18,800 nt of DNA from Oscillibacter sp. GTDB lineage: Bacteria > Bacillota > Clostridia > Oscillospirales > Oscillospiraceae. The translations under genes were made by a program, and so were the position numbers. The stretch's first letter is position 1, and the number at the start of each line of letters is the position of its first letter. This document shows positions 6,266 to 14,189 of the stretch, piece by piece. The stretch is taken from the NCBI GenBank assembly GCA_003539495.1, contig DPPB01000041.1:19101-37900 (forward strand), given 5' to 3'. The notes under the pieces are model-generated. The model was not told the DNA's origin. It saw only the letters and a list, made by a program, of their open reading frames with translations, and made no database searches.

Positions 6266-8254
6266 TCAGCTCACATCGATCATATCCAGATACTTATATC
6301 CATTCTCAGCGATATACTCCTTCCGCCCCGCCAGGTTGTCTCCCAGCAGGAGGTCAAAAATGCGCTCGGTCTCCGCGGCCTCGTCCGGCAGGACCTTTAC
6401 CAGCCGCCTTGTCTCCGGGTTCATGGTGGTCAGCCACATCATCTCCGGGTCGTTCTCGCCCAGGCCCTTGCTGCGGTCCACCTTCACCTTTTTCCCCTCC
6501 AGGGACTTGAGAATGTCCGCCTTCTCCTTCTCCGAGTAGGCAAACCAGGTCTTTTCCTTGCAGGTGATCTCAAACAGCGGTGTCTCCGCGATGTACACAT
6601 AGCCCTCCCGGATGAGGGTGGGGCACAGACGGTAGAGCATGGTGAGGATCAGGGTGCGAATTTGGAACCCGTCCACATCGCCATCGGTGCAGAGAATGAC
6701 CTTGCTCCAGCGGAGGTTATTCAGGTCAAACTGATTCAGGTCCTTCACCGCCCGGCCGCTTACCTCCACGCCGCAGCCCAGGACCTTCATGAGATCCGTG
6801 ATAATGTCGCTCTTAAAAATGCGCGGATAGTCGGCCTTCAGGCAGTTGAGTATCTTGCCCCGCACGGGCATGAGGCCCTGAAACTCCGCGTCCCGGCTCT
6901 GTTTGCAGGCGCCCAGGGCGGAGTCGCCCTCTACAATATAAATCTCCCGCTTGCTCACATCCTTGGTGCGGCAGTCCACGAACTTCTGCACCCGGTTGGC
7001 AATGTCGATCTTATCCGTCAGCTTTTTTTTCTGATTGATACGGGTCTTTTCCGCCGTCTCCCGGCTGCGCTTGTTGATAAGCACTTGGCTGGCGATCTTC
7101 TCCGCCGCGTCGGGATTTTCAATAAAGTATACCTGCAGCTGCTCCCGCAGGAAGTCGTTCATAGCGTCCTGAATGAACTTATTGGTAATGGACTTTTTGG
7201 TCTGGTTTTCGTAGCTGGTCTGGGTGGAGAAGTTGTTGCTGACCAAAATCAGACAGTCCTGCACATCGGGATAGGTGATCTTGCTCTCGTCCTTGGTGTA
7301 CTTGCCGTGGTCCCGGAGGTACTTGTCAATGGCGTACACAAAGGCCAGGCGGGTGGCCTTTTCCGGGGAGCCGCCATGCTCCAAGAAGCTGGAGTTGTGG
7401 TAGTGCTCCACCACGGGGTGCTTGTTGGAAAAGCAGCAGGCGATGTTCAGCTTCACCTTGTACTCGGGCTTGTCTGCCCGGTCCCGGCCCCGGCGCTCGC
7501 ACTCCCAGCACACCGGCTCGGTGAAGGCATCCAGCCCCGCCAGCTCCCGAATATAGTCGGCGATGCCGTTTTCATAGAGGAAATCCTCCGTGTCAAAGGC
7601 CGCGCCGTTTTGATTGCGCAGCCGGAAGGTGACCCCGGCGTTTACCACGGCCTGGCGCTTCATCACATCCCGGTAGTAGTCCGGGGGGATACTGATGTCC
7701 GTAAACACGTCCAGGTCCGGCAGCCAGTGGATGCGGGTGCCGGTCTTGCGCTTTTGGCTGTCGGGCAGGGGGCGGGTCTGCATCTGGCCCACGATTTCGC
7801 CCCGTTCAAAGTGCAGGGAATACTCCTTGCCCTCCCGCCACACGGTCACATCCATGTAGCGGCTGGCGTATTGGGTGGCGCAGGAGCCCAGGCCGTTGAG
7901 GCCCAGGGAAAACTCATAGTTTTCGCTGTTTTCGTTGTCATATTTGCCGCCGGCGTAGAGCTCGCAGAATACCAGCTCCCAGTTGTAGCGGCCTTCCTTC
8001 TCGTTCCAATCCACCGGGCAGCCCCGGCCCATGTCCTCCACCTGGATGGAGAGGTCGGAAAACCGCGTGACGGTGATGAGCCGCCCATGCCCCTCCCGGG
8101 CCTCGTCGATGGCGTTGGACAGTATTTCAAATACGGCATGCTCACAGCCCTCCAGGCCGTCGGACCCGAAGATGACGCCCGGACGCTTGCGCACCCGGTC
8201 CGCGCCCTTGAGGCTGGAAATGCTTTCGTTGTTATAGGTTTTCTTTGCTGCCAT
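6266..8254 (-). CDS. parE: DNA topoisomerase IV subunit B (ParE-like, type IIA)
   Basis: This is the 662-residue ATPase subunit partnering the ParC-like protein. The N-terminal GHKL ATPase domain shows EILSNAIDEA (E43, N47), VEDMGRG (D74; Met where GyrB has Asn in DNGRG) and the Gly-rich lid SLGLNGLGS (116-124), followed by GTRIHWLPD. The TOPRIM domain shows YIVEGDSALG (E442) and CTDGDVDG (D524, D526, D528), then RSKGLGEND (594-602). The start at 8254 is chosen because AGGAGGT lies 5 bases upstream and because a longer frame to 8320 would overlap the promoter. It is the first gene of its transcription unit. The GIY-YIG gene follows after 6 bases, whereas parE and parC are usually adjacent. 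Divergence from canonical GyrB/ParE motifs suggests the second, clostridial type IIA pair rather than gyrase. Confidence 0.92.
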   Translation of the reverse strand: MAAKKTYNNESISSLKGADRVRKRPGVIFGSDGLEGCEHAVFEILSNAIDEAREGHGRLITVTRFSDLSIQVEDMGRGCPVDWNEKEGRYNWELVFCELYAGGKYDNENSENYEFSLGLNGLGSCATQYASRYMDVTVWREGKEYSLHFERGEIVGQMQTRPLPDSQKRKTGTRIHWLPDLDVFTDISIPPDYYRDVMKRQAVVNAGVTFRLRNQNGAAFDTEDFLYENGIADYIRELAGLDAFTEPVCWECERRGRDRADKPEYKVKLNIACCFSNKHPVVEHYHNSSFLEHGGSPEKATRLAFVYAIDKYLRDHGKYTKDESKITYPDVQDCLILVSNNFSTQTSYENQTKKSITNKFIQDAMNDFLREQLQVYFIENPDAAEKIASQVLINKRSRETAEKTRINQKKKLTDKIDIANRVQKFVDCRTKDVSKREIYIVEGDSALGACKQSRDAEFQGLMPVRGKILNCLKADYPRIFKSDIITDLMKVLGCGVEVSGRAVKDLNQFDLNNLRWSKVILCTDGDVDGFQIRTLILTMLYRLCPTLIREGYVYIAETPLFEITCKEKTWFAYSEKEKADILKSLEGKKVKVDRSKGLGENDPEMMWLTTMNPETRRLVKVLPDEAAETERIFDLLLGDNLAGRKEYIAENGYKYLDMIDVS

Positions 8255-8291
8255 AGAGACCTCCTGCCGGCGATTCCGGCCATATTTTATT

Positions 8292-8320
8292 ATTTTACCG
8301 CATTTCCTCTGTTCTGGCAA
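8292..8320 (-). promoter_or_regulatory. Promoter of parE
   Basis: The minus strand reads TTGCCA (8320-8315), a 17-base spacer and TAAAAT (8297-8292), each one mismatch from consensus. The start site would fall near 8285, giving a leader of about 30 bases with the AGGAGGT site. Confidence 0.75.
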
Positions 8321-8428
8321 GTGCCTGGACTTTCTCTGACAAAAATTGCAATAAGATTTAAAAATGTTAGACAGCTCCCATTCTTATAGCAAGACAGCAA
8401 CCTTATAAAATCAGCCTAAAAAAAGGGG

Positions 8429-8458
8429 TTATGCACATTATCCACAGAGTTTTCCACA
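8429..8458 (+). promoter_or_regulatory. Cluster of three DnaA-box matches
   Basis: TTATGCACA (8429-8437), TTATCCACA (8438-8446) and, after gag, TTTTCCACA (8450-8458) all fit the DnaA-box consensus TTWTNCACA on the same strand; the middle one is the perfect box. They lie about 110 bases upstream of the parE -35 box in the otherwise non-coding 8255-8604 region, which also contains the parE promoter and the ftsH terminator. Function as a DnaA titration or control site is inferred. Confidence 0.65.
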
Positions 8459-8560
8459 TCGTTATGTAAACATAAAATCCGCGAAAAAGTTGCATAATTT
8501 TTCTTGTCTACATAAAAACGGCCAGGGTCCGGCAAAAGGCGGCTTCTTTCCCCTCGGCGC

Positions 8561-8594
8561 AAAAGCCCCCGGGACGCAAACACGTTCCGGGGGC
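8561..8594 (-). terminator. Intrinsic terminator of ftsH
   Basis: On the minus strand GCCCCCGG-A-ACG and CGT-C-CCGGGGGC form a stem of 8 plus 3 pairs around one A-C mismatch, followed by TTTT. It starts 11 bases after the ftsH stop codon. Confidence 0.8.
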
Positions 8595-8604
8595 CTGGGG
8601 GTTA

Positions 8605-10770
8605 TTATTCGGGCTTCCCGTTATCGGCGGGAGGCTCCTTCGGGGATTTATCCTCCGGGGTATTCTCCTCCGGGGCATTCGCCTCCGGGGAGCTGGCCGT
8701 CGGCTTTTCCTCCTTGGGTTCGTCAAAGTCCGGCATGGGGATGGGCTGGGAGACGATATTGATGTGCTTGGCCGGAGCCTCGATGCTGTTGGGGGTGGAG
8801 GGGCGGAAGGCCTTTCGGGGCGCATCGTCCTCCCGGGTGGCGCCGTAGTTGTCCACGGTCTCCGGATCCCGGCCCTCGATAATGGCCATCATCTCCTGGC
8901 CGGTAATAGTCTCCTTCTTCAGCAGGTAGGCGGCGATCTTGTCCAGCAGCTCCCGGTTGTCCCGCAAAATTTGCTTGGCCTCCTGGTGGCACTGGCGGAT
9001 GATCTTGATGGTCTCCCGGTCCGCCGCGGCATAGGTCTCCTGGGCGCAGGACATGGAGTAGCTGCCGTCCAGGTACTGGCTCTGTACGGTGCCCAGGGCC
9101 ATCATATCAAACTCATCGCACATGCCGAACCGGGCCACCAGGTTCCGGGCCATCTCCGTGGCCCGCTCGATGTCGTTGGCGGCGCCGGAGGTCATGGTGT
9201 TGCAGACGATCTCCTCACTGGAGCGTCCGGCAAGCAGGGTGCGGATCTCTGCCAATATGTCCTCCCTGGACATGAGGAATTTCTCCTCCTCCGGCAGGTG
9301 CAGGGTGTAGCCCAGGGCTCCCTGGGTGTGGGGTACGATGGTGATCTTGCTGACGGGCTGGGCGTTTTTCTGCTTGGCGGCAACCAATGCATGGCCCACC
9401 TCGTGATAGGCGATGATCTTCTTTTCCTCGTCGGTGATGACGGTGCCCTTCTTCTCCGAACCGGCGATGACCACCTCAAAGGCCACCAGCAGGTCGTTCT
9501 GATTCACGGCCTTGCGGCCCTTGCGCACGGCACGCAGGGCGGCCTCGTTCACCAGGTTTGCCAGGTCTGCACCCACGCAGCCGGCGGTGGCCTGGGCAAT
9601 CTTCTCCAGGTTCACATCCTCGGCCAAATGGATATTCCGGGTGTGGACCTGCAGGGTAGCCAGGCGGCCCGCCAGGTTGGGCCGGTCCACAGTGATGCGC
9701 CGGTCGAAGCGGCCGGGACGCAGCAGGGCCTTGTCCAGCACCTCCGGGCGGTTGGTAGCGCCCAGAACGATAACGCCCTTGCTGGGGTCAAAGCCGTCCA
9801 GCTCCGCCAGGAGCTGATTCAGGGTTTGCTCCCGCTCATCGTTGCCGCCGAAGCGGCTGGCATCCCGGGACTTGCCGATGGTGTCGATCTCGTCAATGAA
9901 GATGATGCAGGGGGCTACCTTGGCCGCCTCCTTAAACAGGTCACGCACACGGCTGGCGCCTACGCCCACGAACATTTCCACAAAGTCGGAGCCGGAGATG
10001 GAGAAGAACGGCACGTTGGCCTCGCCCGCCACGGCCTTGGCAAGCAATGTCTTGCCGGTGCCGGGAGAGCCCACCAGCAGCGCGCCCTTGGGCAGCTTTG
10101 CGCCGATGGCGGTGTACTTGCCGGGGTTGTGGAGGAAGTCGATGATCTCCTCCAGGGATTCCTTGGCCTCGTCCTGGCCGGCCACGTCCTTAAAGGTGAT
10201 GCCGGTGGATTTTTCCATATACACCTTGGCATTGGATTTGCCAACGCTGCCGATGCCGCCGCTGCTCTTGCTCAGCAGACGCATCACCAGTAAAAACGCC
10301 CCCAGCATCAGAATCGTGGGCAGGATATAAGAGATCATAAACTGCAAAATGGGGCTCATCTGCTCCACCACCGGGGCGGTGTAGGCCACATGATGCTCGT
10401 CCAGCAGGTCGTAGAAATTGTTGCTGTTGATCTGTGTGGTATAAAGAATGACCTTGGTTTTTTCGGAGTTGGTGTAGGTTTTGGGTTCCTTGCCGCTCTC
10501 GTCGGTATAGACATAGCCGTCAATAGGGGTGGCGAGGATCTGGCCGTTTTCAAACTCCACCCGGGCGATTTTATCCTCCCGAACCAGGTCGGCCAGAGCG
10601 CTGAAATCCACCTCAAAGCTGGTGGCTTTGTTGGCTGCGTTTCCGGCATAGGCGGCAAAATAGTTAAAGCCGATGGTCAGCACCACCGCCCAGGCCAGCA
10701 GCACCAGCACACCCCGAAGGTTTCGGTTGTTCTTGCTGTTTTTGTTGTTCTTGTTGTTTTTTGAGTCCAT
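8605..10770 (-). CDS. ftsH: ATP-dependent zinc metalloprotease FtsH
   Basis: This membrane-bound AAA+ protease has 721 residues and degrades misfolded membrane proteins and short-lived regulators. Domain order: a low-complexity Asn/Lys N-terminus (4-17), TM1 (about 18-41), an extracytoplasmic domain (about 45-137), TM2 (about 140-164), the AAA module with Walker A GSPGTGKT (234-241), Walker B CIIFIDEID (288-296) and second region of homology ATNRPEVLDKALLRPGRFDR (338-357), then the zinc protease motif HEVGH (456-460). The tail from about residue 650 is Pro/Glu/Asp/Lys-rich and probably disordered. The start has AAGGAGG 7-8 bases upstream. It is a single-gene unit with its own promoter and terminator, divergent from rlmB. 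The Asn/Lys repeat near the start is encoded by ttgtt-type tracts on the plus strand (about 10720-10760). Confidence 0.97.
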   Translation of the reverse strand: MDSKNNKNNKNSKNNRNLRGVLVLLAWAVVLTIGFNYFAAYAGNAANKATSFEVDFSALADLVREDKIARVEFENGQILATPIDGYVYTDESGKEPKTYTNSEKTKVILYTTQINSNNFYDLLDEHHVAYTAPVVEQMSPILQFMISYILPTILMLGAFLLVMRLLSKSSGGIGSVGKSNAKVYMEKSTGITFKDVAGQDEAKESLEEIIDFLHNPGKYTAIGAKLPKGALLVGSPGTGKTLLAKAVAGEANVPFFSISGSDFVEMFVGVGASRVRDLFKEAAKVAPCIIFIDEIDTIGKSRDASRFGGNDEREQTLNQLLAELDGFDPSKGVIVLGATNRPEVLDKALLRPGRFDRRITVDRPNLAGRLATLQVHTRNIHLAEDVNLEKIAQATAGCVGADLANLVNEAALRAVRKGRKAVNQNDLLVAFEVVIAGSEKKGTVITDEEKKIIAYHEVGHALVAAKQKNAQPVSKITIVPHTQGALGYTLHLPEEEKFLMSREDILAEIRTLLAGRSSEEIVCNTMTSGAANDIERATEMARNLVARFGMCDEFDMMALGTVQSQYLDGSYSMSCAQETYAAADRETIKIIRQCHQEAKQILRDNRELLDKIAAYLLKKETITGQEMMAIIEGRDPETVDNYGATREDDAPRKAFRPSTPNSIEAPAKHINIVSQPIPMPDFDEPKEEKPTASSPEANAPEENTPEDKSPKEPPADNGKPE

Positions 10771-10812
10771 AGTTGGCCTCCTTCCGCGTAGACAGACCTT
10801 GCAATTAATGGC

Positions 10813-10841
10813 AGTATACCATATAAAATAAAAGCAAACAA
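10813..10841 (-). promoter_or_regulatory. Promoter of ftsH (extended -10)
   Basis: The minus strand reads TTGTTT (10841-10836), a 17-base spacer ending in TGG, and TATACT (10818-10813), an extended -10 box. The start site is expected near 10806, about 36 bases before the ftsH start codon. No stress-operator motif such as a CtsR or CIRCE site was recognised. Confidence 0.7.
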
Positions 10842-10904
10842 GGGCGGAAAAACCCCTGCCGTGTAAAATTTCTATGAATTGACCTTTCTATTATGCCCCG
10901 TATG

Positions 10905-10913
10905 TGCTATACT
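10905..10913 (+). promoter_or_regulatory. Extended -10 promoter of the rlmB unit
   Basis: TGCTATACT is an extended -10 element (TGnTATAAT with one mismatch). The -35 at 17 bases (TTTCTA) is weak, which is tolerated with extended -10 boxes. Transcription would start near 10920, producing a leader of roughly 138 bases before rlmB. Confidence 0.6.
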
Positions 10914-10944
10914 AAAAGCTGCGAAAAAACCCATCCGTATTTTT

Positions 10945-11036
10945 CCGGCAAAGAGCTTGCAGCCTGCCGCGCGCATCACTTTTCGTGCGCGGCGTTAAAG
11001 CGTTACAACGGCAGCCTGATGCAAGGCTTTTTTATT
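10945..11036 (+). ncRNA. Structured leader RNA with terminator-like end upstream of rlmB
   Basis: Nested stems are visible. Outer: agcttgca (10954-10961) with tgcaaggct (11020-11028, one bulge). Next: ctgccg (10964-10969) with cggcag (11009-11014). Inner: a GC hairpin gccgcgcgc/gtgcgcggc (10966-10974 and 10985-10993) competing in part with the second stem. The outer stem runs straight into tttttta, as in an intrinsic terminator, 20-odd bases before the rlmB ribosome site. It could be an attenuator or a small RNA of about 110 bases. I saw no T-box or known riboswitch motif. Confidence 0.4.
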
Positions 11037-11057
11037 TTTATTCTGTGAGGACGAGCT

Positions 11058-11831
11058 ATGAGAGAAAACGATAGACAGAGGCCCCTGCCCCAGGCGGAGG
11101 CGGACGGCATCATTGAGGGCCGCAACGCCGTGATCGAGGCTCTGCGCTCCGGGGAGAACATCGACAAAATCTACCTGGCCAAGGGCGAGACAGACAAGAC
11201 CCTGGGCCATATTGCCTCCCGGGCCCGGGAAAAGGGCATCGTGGTGGTGGAGGCCGACCGGCGCAAGCTGGATGGCATGAGCCGTACCCACGCCCACCAG
11301 GGGGTCATCGCCCTGGCGGCTATGCGGGAATATGTGACCGTGCAATCCCTGCTGGATACCGCCGAAGAAAAGGGGGAGGCGCCGCTGCTGGTGGTGTGCG
11401 ACGAAATTTCCGACCCCCACAACCTGGGCGCCATCCTCCGCACCGCCGAGTGCGCCGGGGCCCACGGGGTCATCATCCCCAAGCGCCGCTCTGCCGGGCT
11501 CACGGCCATTGTGGGCAAGACATCGGCGGGGGCGGTGAGCTATATGCCCGTGGCAAGGGTCTCTAACCTCTCGGCTACACTGGAGGAGCTGAAGAAAAAG
11601 GGCATATGGGTCTATGGCACGGCCGCCGAGGGGGCTACCTCCCTGTATGAGGCTGATCTCAAGGGCCCGGCGGCCATCGTCATCGGGTCTGAGGGCAGCG
11701 GCATGGGCCGCCTGGTGCGGGAGAAATGCGACTTTTTGGTGAGCATCCCCATGAAGGGGCATATCTCGTCCCTGAACGCATCCGCCGCAGCGGCCATTCT
11801 GCTATATGAGGCGGTGCGCCGCCGGATGTAA
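11058..11831 (+). CDS. rlmB: 23S rRNA 2'-O-ribose methyltransferase (TrmH/SpoU family, RlmB-like)
   Basis: The 257-residue SPOUT methyltransferase transfers a methyl group from S-adenosylmethionine to a ribose 2'-hydroxyl in rRNA (G2251 in E. coli RlmB). The N-terminal RNA-binding substrate domain begins with IIEGRNAVIEALRSG (18-32). The three SpoU motifs are DPHNLGAILRTAE (119-131), VIGSEGSGM (208-216) and SLNASAAAAI (238-247), which build the trefoil knot cofactor pocket. The ribosome site is GTGAGGA 6 bases before the ATG. The next gene begins 9 bases after the stop, so the two are probably one transcription unit. The exact target nucleotide cannot be read; a different TrmH-family target is possible. 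Confidence 0.88.
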   Translation: MRENDRQRPLPQAEADGIIEGRNAVIEALRSGENIDKIYLAKGETDKTLGHIASRAREKGIVVVEADRRKLDGMSRTHAHQGVIALAAMREYVTVQSLLDTAEEKGEAPLLVVCDEISDPHNLGAILRTAECAGAHGVIIPKRRSAGLTAIVGKTSAGAVSYMPVARVSNLSATLEELKKKGIWVYGTAAEGATSLYEADLKGPAAIVIGSEGSGMGRLVREKCDFLVSIPMKGHISSLNASAAAAILLYEAVRRRM

Positions 11832-11840
11832 GTGAGGACT

Positions 11841-14015
11841 ATGAGCAAGTACACAGAGGAAGAACTGAATCAGGCCCTGGAGGACACCGGCAGGCTCCTG
11901 CAGGACGTACCCCTCACCCGGGAGTATGACCTGGACGACATTCTGGCGGAGTTTGGTTCCGGTGCGGTGAAGCCGCCGCAGCCCGTCCCGGAGCCGGTTT
12001 CCCAGCCACAGCAGCCGGAGCCGGAAGATCCGGCTGCGGAGCCTGCCCCGAAGCCTGAGTCTATAGCGGAGAAACCCGCCGAGGAGGAAGCTCCGGCGGA
12101 GCGGCTGAAAGAGGACACCCGGACCCCGGAGAAGGATTCCCCGGAGCCGGAGGAAAAAGCTGCGCCCCGGGAGCGCTTGGTGTCGCTGGAGGATATGATG
12201 GACCGGACGGTCTCCGCCGTGATGGAGGAGGAGTCGGCCCAGCGGCAGCTGGAGCGGGAGGAGCAGGAGCGTCAGGCCCGCCGGGCCCGCCGGGCCGCCC
12301 TTTGCCGGGCGAGATTAGCGGCGGTGGGCAGATTTCTCCGGGCGCTGGCGGCCCCCAAGGCCCGGCCCGAGCCGGAACCGGAGGGGGAAGAAGCCATCCC
12401 CCCGGAGCCGGACATGGCCCAGGCGGAATTTGAGCAGAAGCGGCTATGCCGTCTGCACCGGGGCGCCACCCTGCGCTGCCTCCTGCCGGCGGTTTTATTG
12501 GTGGGCATCACGGCGGCGGAGACCCTGGTGACCCTGCCCGCCGTCTGGACAGATACCCCGCCCCTGCGCTTCGGCGCGGTGGCTGCGCTGCTGCTGGCCC
12601 AGGCCGCCTTGGCCCTGCCCCTGTGGCGGGACATGCTGGAGGGGATCCGCCAAAGGAGAGTTTCCTGCGCCTGGGGCGCACTGCTGCTGACCGTGGCCTG
12701 CCTGGGCGATTGCGTCTGGTGCATGGTCAAGGGGGGCGAGCACCTGCCCCTGGCTGGAGCGGCGGCCCTGGTGACCCTCTGCTGTGAGTGGGGCGTGTAC
12801 CTGCGGTGCGCGGCCCGGAGAGAGAGCTTCCGCCTGGCGGATCTGGGGGGGCATCCGCCCTGGAGCGTGCAGAAGACTAAGGCCGGCGCCATCAAGTGCC
12901 AGGGCCGTCTGGAGGGATTCTATACCCACGCCATGGAGCCGGACATGCCCCCAAAATGGTACAACGCGGTGCTGCCGCTGCTGCTGGCTACTGCCTGCGT
13001 GCTAACGGGGGTGGTGTGCCTGTCCGAGAGCAAGCCCGCACAGCCCCTGTGGGTGTGGTCGGCTCTTCTGGCGGCGGCCACACCCCTGTCCTGGCCCCTG
13101 GCCGGGACGCTGCCCACCTACTTTTTGAGCCACCGGCTCAGCCACAGCGGCTGCGCCGTGGCGGGCTACAGCGGTGCCAAGGCCGTCAGCGGTGCCAAAC
13201 GCATGGTCATCACGGACGAGGACCTGTACCCCGCCGGGACACTTTCCCTCAACGGCATGAAAATTTACGGTGAGGAGCTGGGGCGGGTGCTCAGCTACTC
13301 TGTGGCCATGGCCCGGGCGGCGGACAGCCAGGCCCTGCCCCTGCTGGAGCAGATGCTCTCTGACCAAGGGGGACAGGCTGAAGCCCTGGATGATTTTCGC
13401 TGGTACGAGGAGGGCGGCGCCGGGGGTACCATCCACGGCGAGACGGTGCTGCTGGGCAGCGCCTACTTTATGCGCAGGCAGAACGTGCGCCTGCCTAAGG
13501 AGCTAAAGGTTCCATCAGGCCTTTTCCTGGCTGTGGACGGCCAGCTGACAGCTATCTTCGCCCTGCGGTACCAGCCCTCCCGGAATGTGGATTGGGCCCT
13601 GCGGGCCCTGCGGCGCAACCGGGTCACCCCGGTGCTGGCGGTGCGGGGGTGCAATATCACCCCGGAGTTTCTGCGCCGCAGCTTCAAGGTGGATGCAAAG
13701 CCCATCTATCCGGACGTGCAGACCCGCCTTTCCCTGCTGGAGCAGGCCCGATTGACCGGACCCGCCTATGCCGTGGTATACCGGGACGGGCTCATGCCCT
13801 ACGCCGAAACGGTGTTGGGCAGCCGCAAGCTGCTGCTGGCGGCCCGGTGGACGATCGCCTTGGCGCTGCTGGCGTCGGTGGCGGGATTGCTGCTGTGCTA
13901 CTACCTCACGGGCATTGGCGGCTATGCCTCACTGACGCCCCTGCAGCTGGTGCTGTTCCAGCTTCTGTGGCTGCTGCCGGGGCTGCTGCTGGCAGGTCAG
14001 GTGAAGCATTTCTAA
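11841..14015 (+). CDS. Degenerate P-type ATPase-like membrane protein with Pro/Glu-rich N-terminus
   Basis: A 724-residue protein with no directly recognised family name. Residues 1-40 hold a conserved-looking motif, YDLDDILAEFGSG (29-41). Residues 42-200 are Pro/Glu/Ala-rich, with a basic coiled stretch RARRAALCRARLAAVGR. Eight membrane segments are visible near 211-236, 242-262, 274-296, 301-323, 375-394, 403-428, 663-690 and 697-720, the 4+2+2 order of P1B metal-pumping ATPases. The large cytoplasmic part (429-660) has ATPase-like order: GCAVAGYSGAKAVSGAKRMVIT-like segment (437-458), DEDLYPAGTL (459-468) where DKTGT is expected, GETVLLGSAYFM (533-544), VRGCNITPE where TGD is expected, and RDGLMPYAE (648-656) where GDGxND is expected. 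TPLSWP stands in place of CPx, and the actuator loop is short with no TGE. Homology is inferred and pumping is unlikely. An ATG is preferred over GTG 11832 because of GTGAGG upstream, though that spacing is short. Confidence 0.6.
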   Translation: MSKYTEEELNQALEDTGRLLQDVPLTREYDLDDILAEFGSGAVKPPQPVPEPVSQPQQPEPEDPAAEPAPKPESIAEKPAEEEAPAERLKEDTRTPEKDSPEPEEKAAPRERLVSLEDMMDRTVSAVMEEESAQRQLEREEQERQARRARRAALCRARLAAVGRFLRALAAPKARPEPEPEGEEAIPPEPDMAQAEFEQKRLCRLHRGATLRCLLPAVLLVGITAAETLVTLPAVWTDTPPLRFGAVAALLLAQAALALPLWRDMLEGIRQRRVSCAWGALLLTVACLGDCVWCMVKGGEHLPLAGAAALVTLCCEWGVYLRCAARRESFRLADLGGHPPWSVQKTKAGAIKCQGRLEGFYTHAMEPDMPPKWYNAVLPLLLATACVLTGVVCLSESKPAQPLWVWSALLAAATPLSWPLAGTLPTYFLSHRLSHSGCAVAGYSGAKAVSGAKRMVITDEDLYPAGTLSLNGMKIYGEELGRVLSYSVAMARAADSQALPLLEQMLSDQGGQAEALDDFRWYEEGGAGGTIHGETVLLGSAYFMRRQNVRLPKELKVPSGLFLAVDGQLTAIFALRYQPSRNVDWALRALRRNRVTPVLAVRGCNITPEFLRRSFKVDAKPIYPDVQTRLSLLEQARLTGPAYAVVYRDGLMPYAETVLGSRKLLLAARWTIALALLASVAGLLLCYYLTGIGGYASLTPLQLVLFQLLWLLPGLLLAGQVKHF

Positions 14016-14044
14016 GAGAACAGATTCCATACGATGCGTGAATA

Positions 14045-14106
14045 AACTACACCTCACTTATTAGACATGTACGATAAAATACATGTTAAATAAATGAGGT
14101 GTAGTT
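14045..14106. terminator. 62-base hairpin between convergent genes, probable bidirectional terminator
   Basis: aactacacctca (14045-14056) pairs perfectly with tgaggtgtagtt (14095-14106). The stem continues inward through ttatt/aataa and acatgta/tacatgt with two mismatches and one G-U pair, around the loop cgataaaa. It lies between the plus-strand membrane protein and the minus-strand rrf2 gene. The following T run is weak (cccttttatg), so termination is likely but the element could also be a repeat. A smaller hairpin, gcctgc/gcaggc (14120-14140), follows. Confidence 0.6.
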
Positions 14107-14189
14107 CCCTTTTATGAGTGCCTGCTTTCATTTTGCAGGCGTATGTCGGGTGAAGTGCCGGCGTGGGATTTGGATTTTGTGGGGATGAT

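Noticed and set aside
6662..8389. A 575-codon open frame on the plus strand opposite parE
   Set aside because: It is antisense to a well-supported parE, has Leu/Ala/Gly/Val-rich composition typical of reverse-frame reading in GC-rich genes, and runs across the parE promoter.
8400..8500. Chromosomal origin (oriC)
   Set aside because: The DnaA boxes are real matches, but dnaA, dnaN, recF and gyrB are absent nearby and no DnaA-trio or clear unwinding element was identified. A secondary DnaA site is more likely.
8764..10293. A 509-codon open frame on the plus strand opposite ftsH
   Set aside because: It is a mirror frame of the conserved FtsH coding sequence with no recognisable domain.
10920..11040. 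T-box or known riboswitch
   Set aside because: No T-box AGGGUGGNACCGCG motif or other recognised riboswitch core is present.
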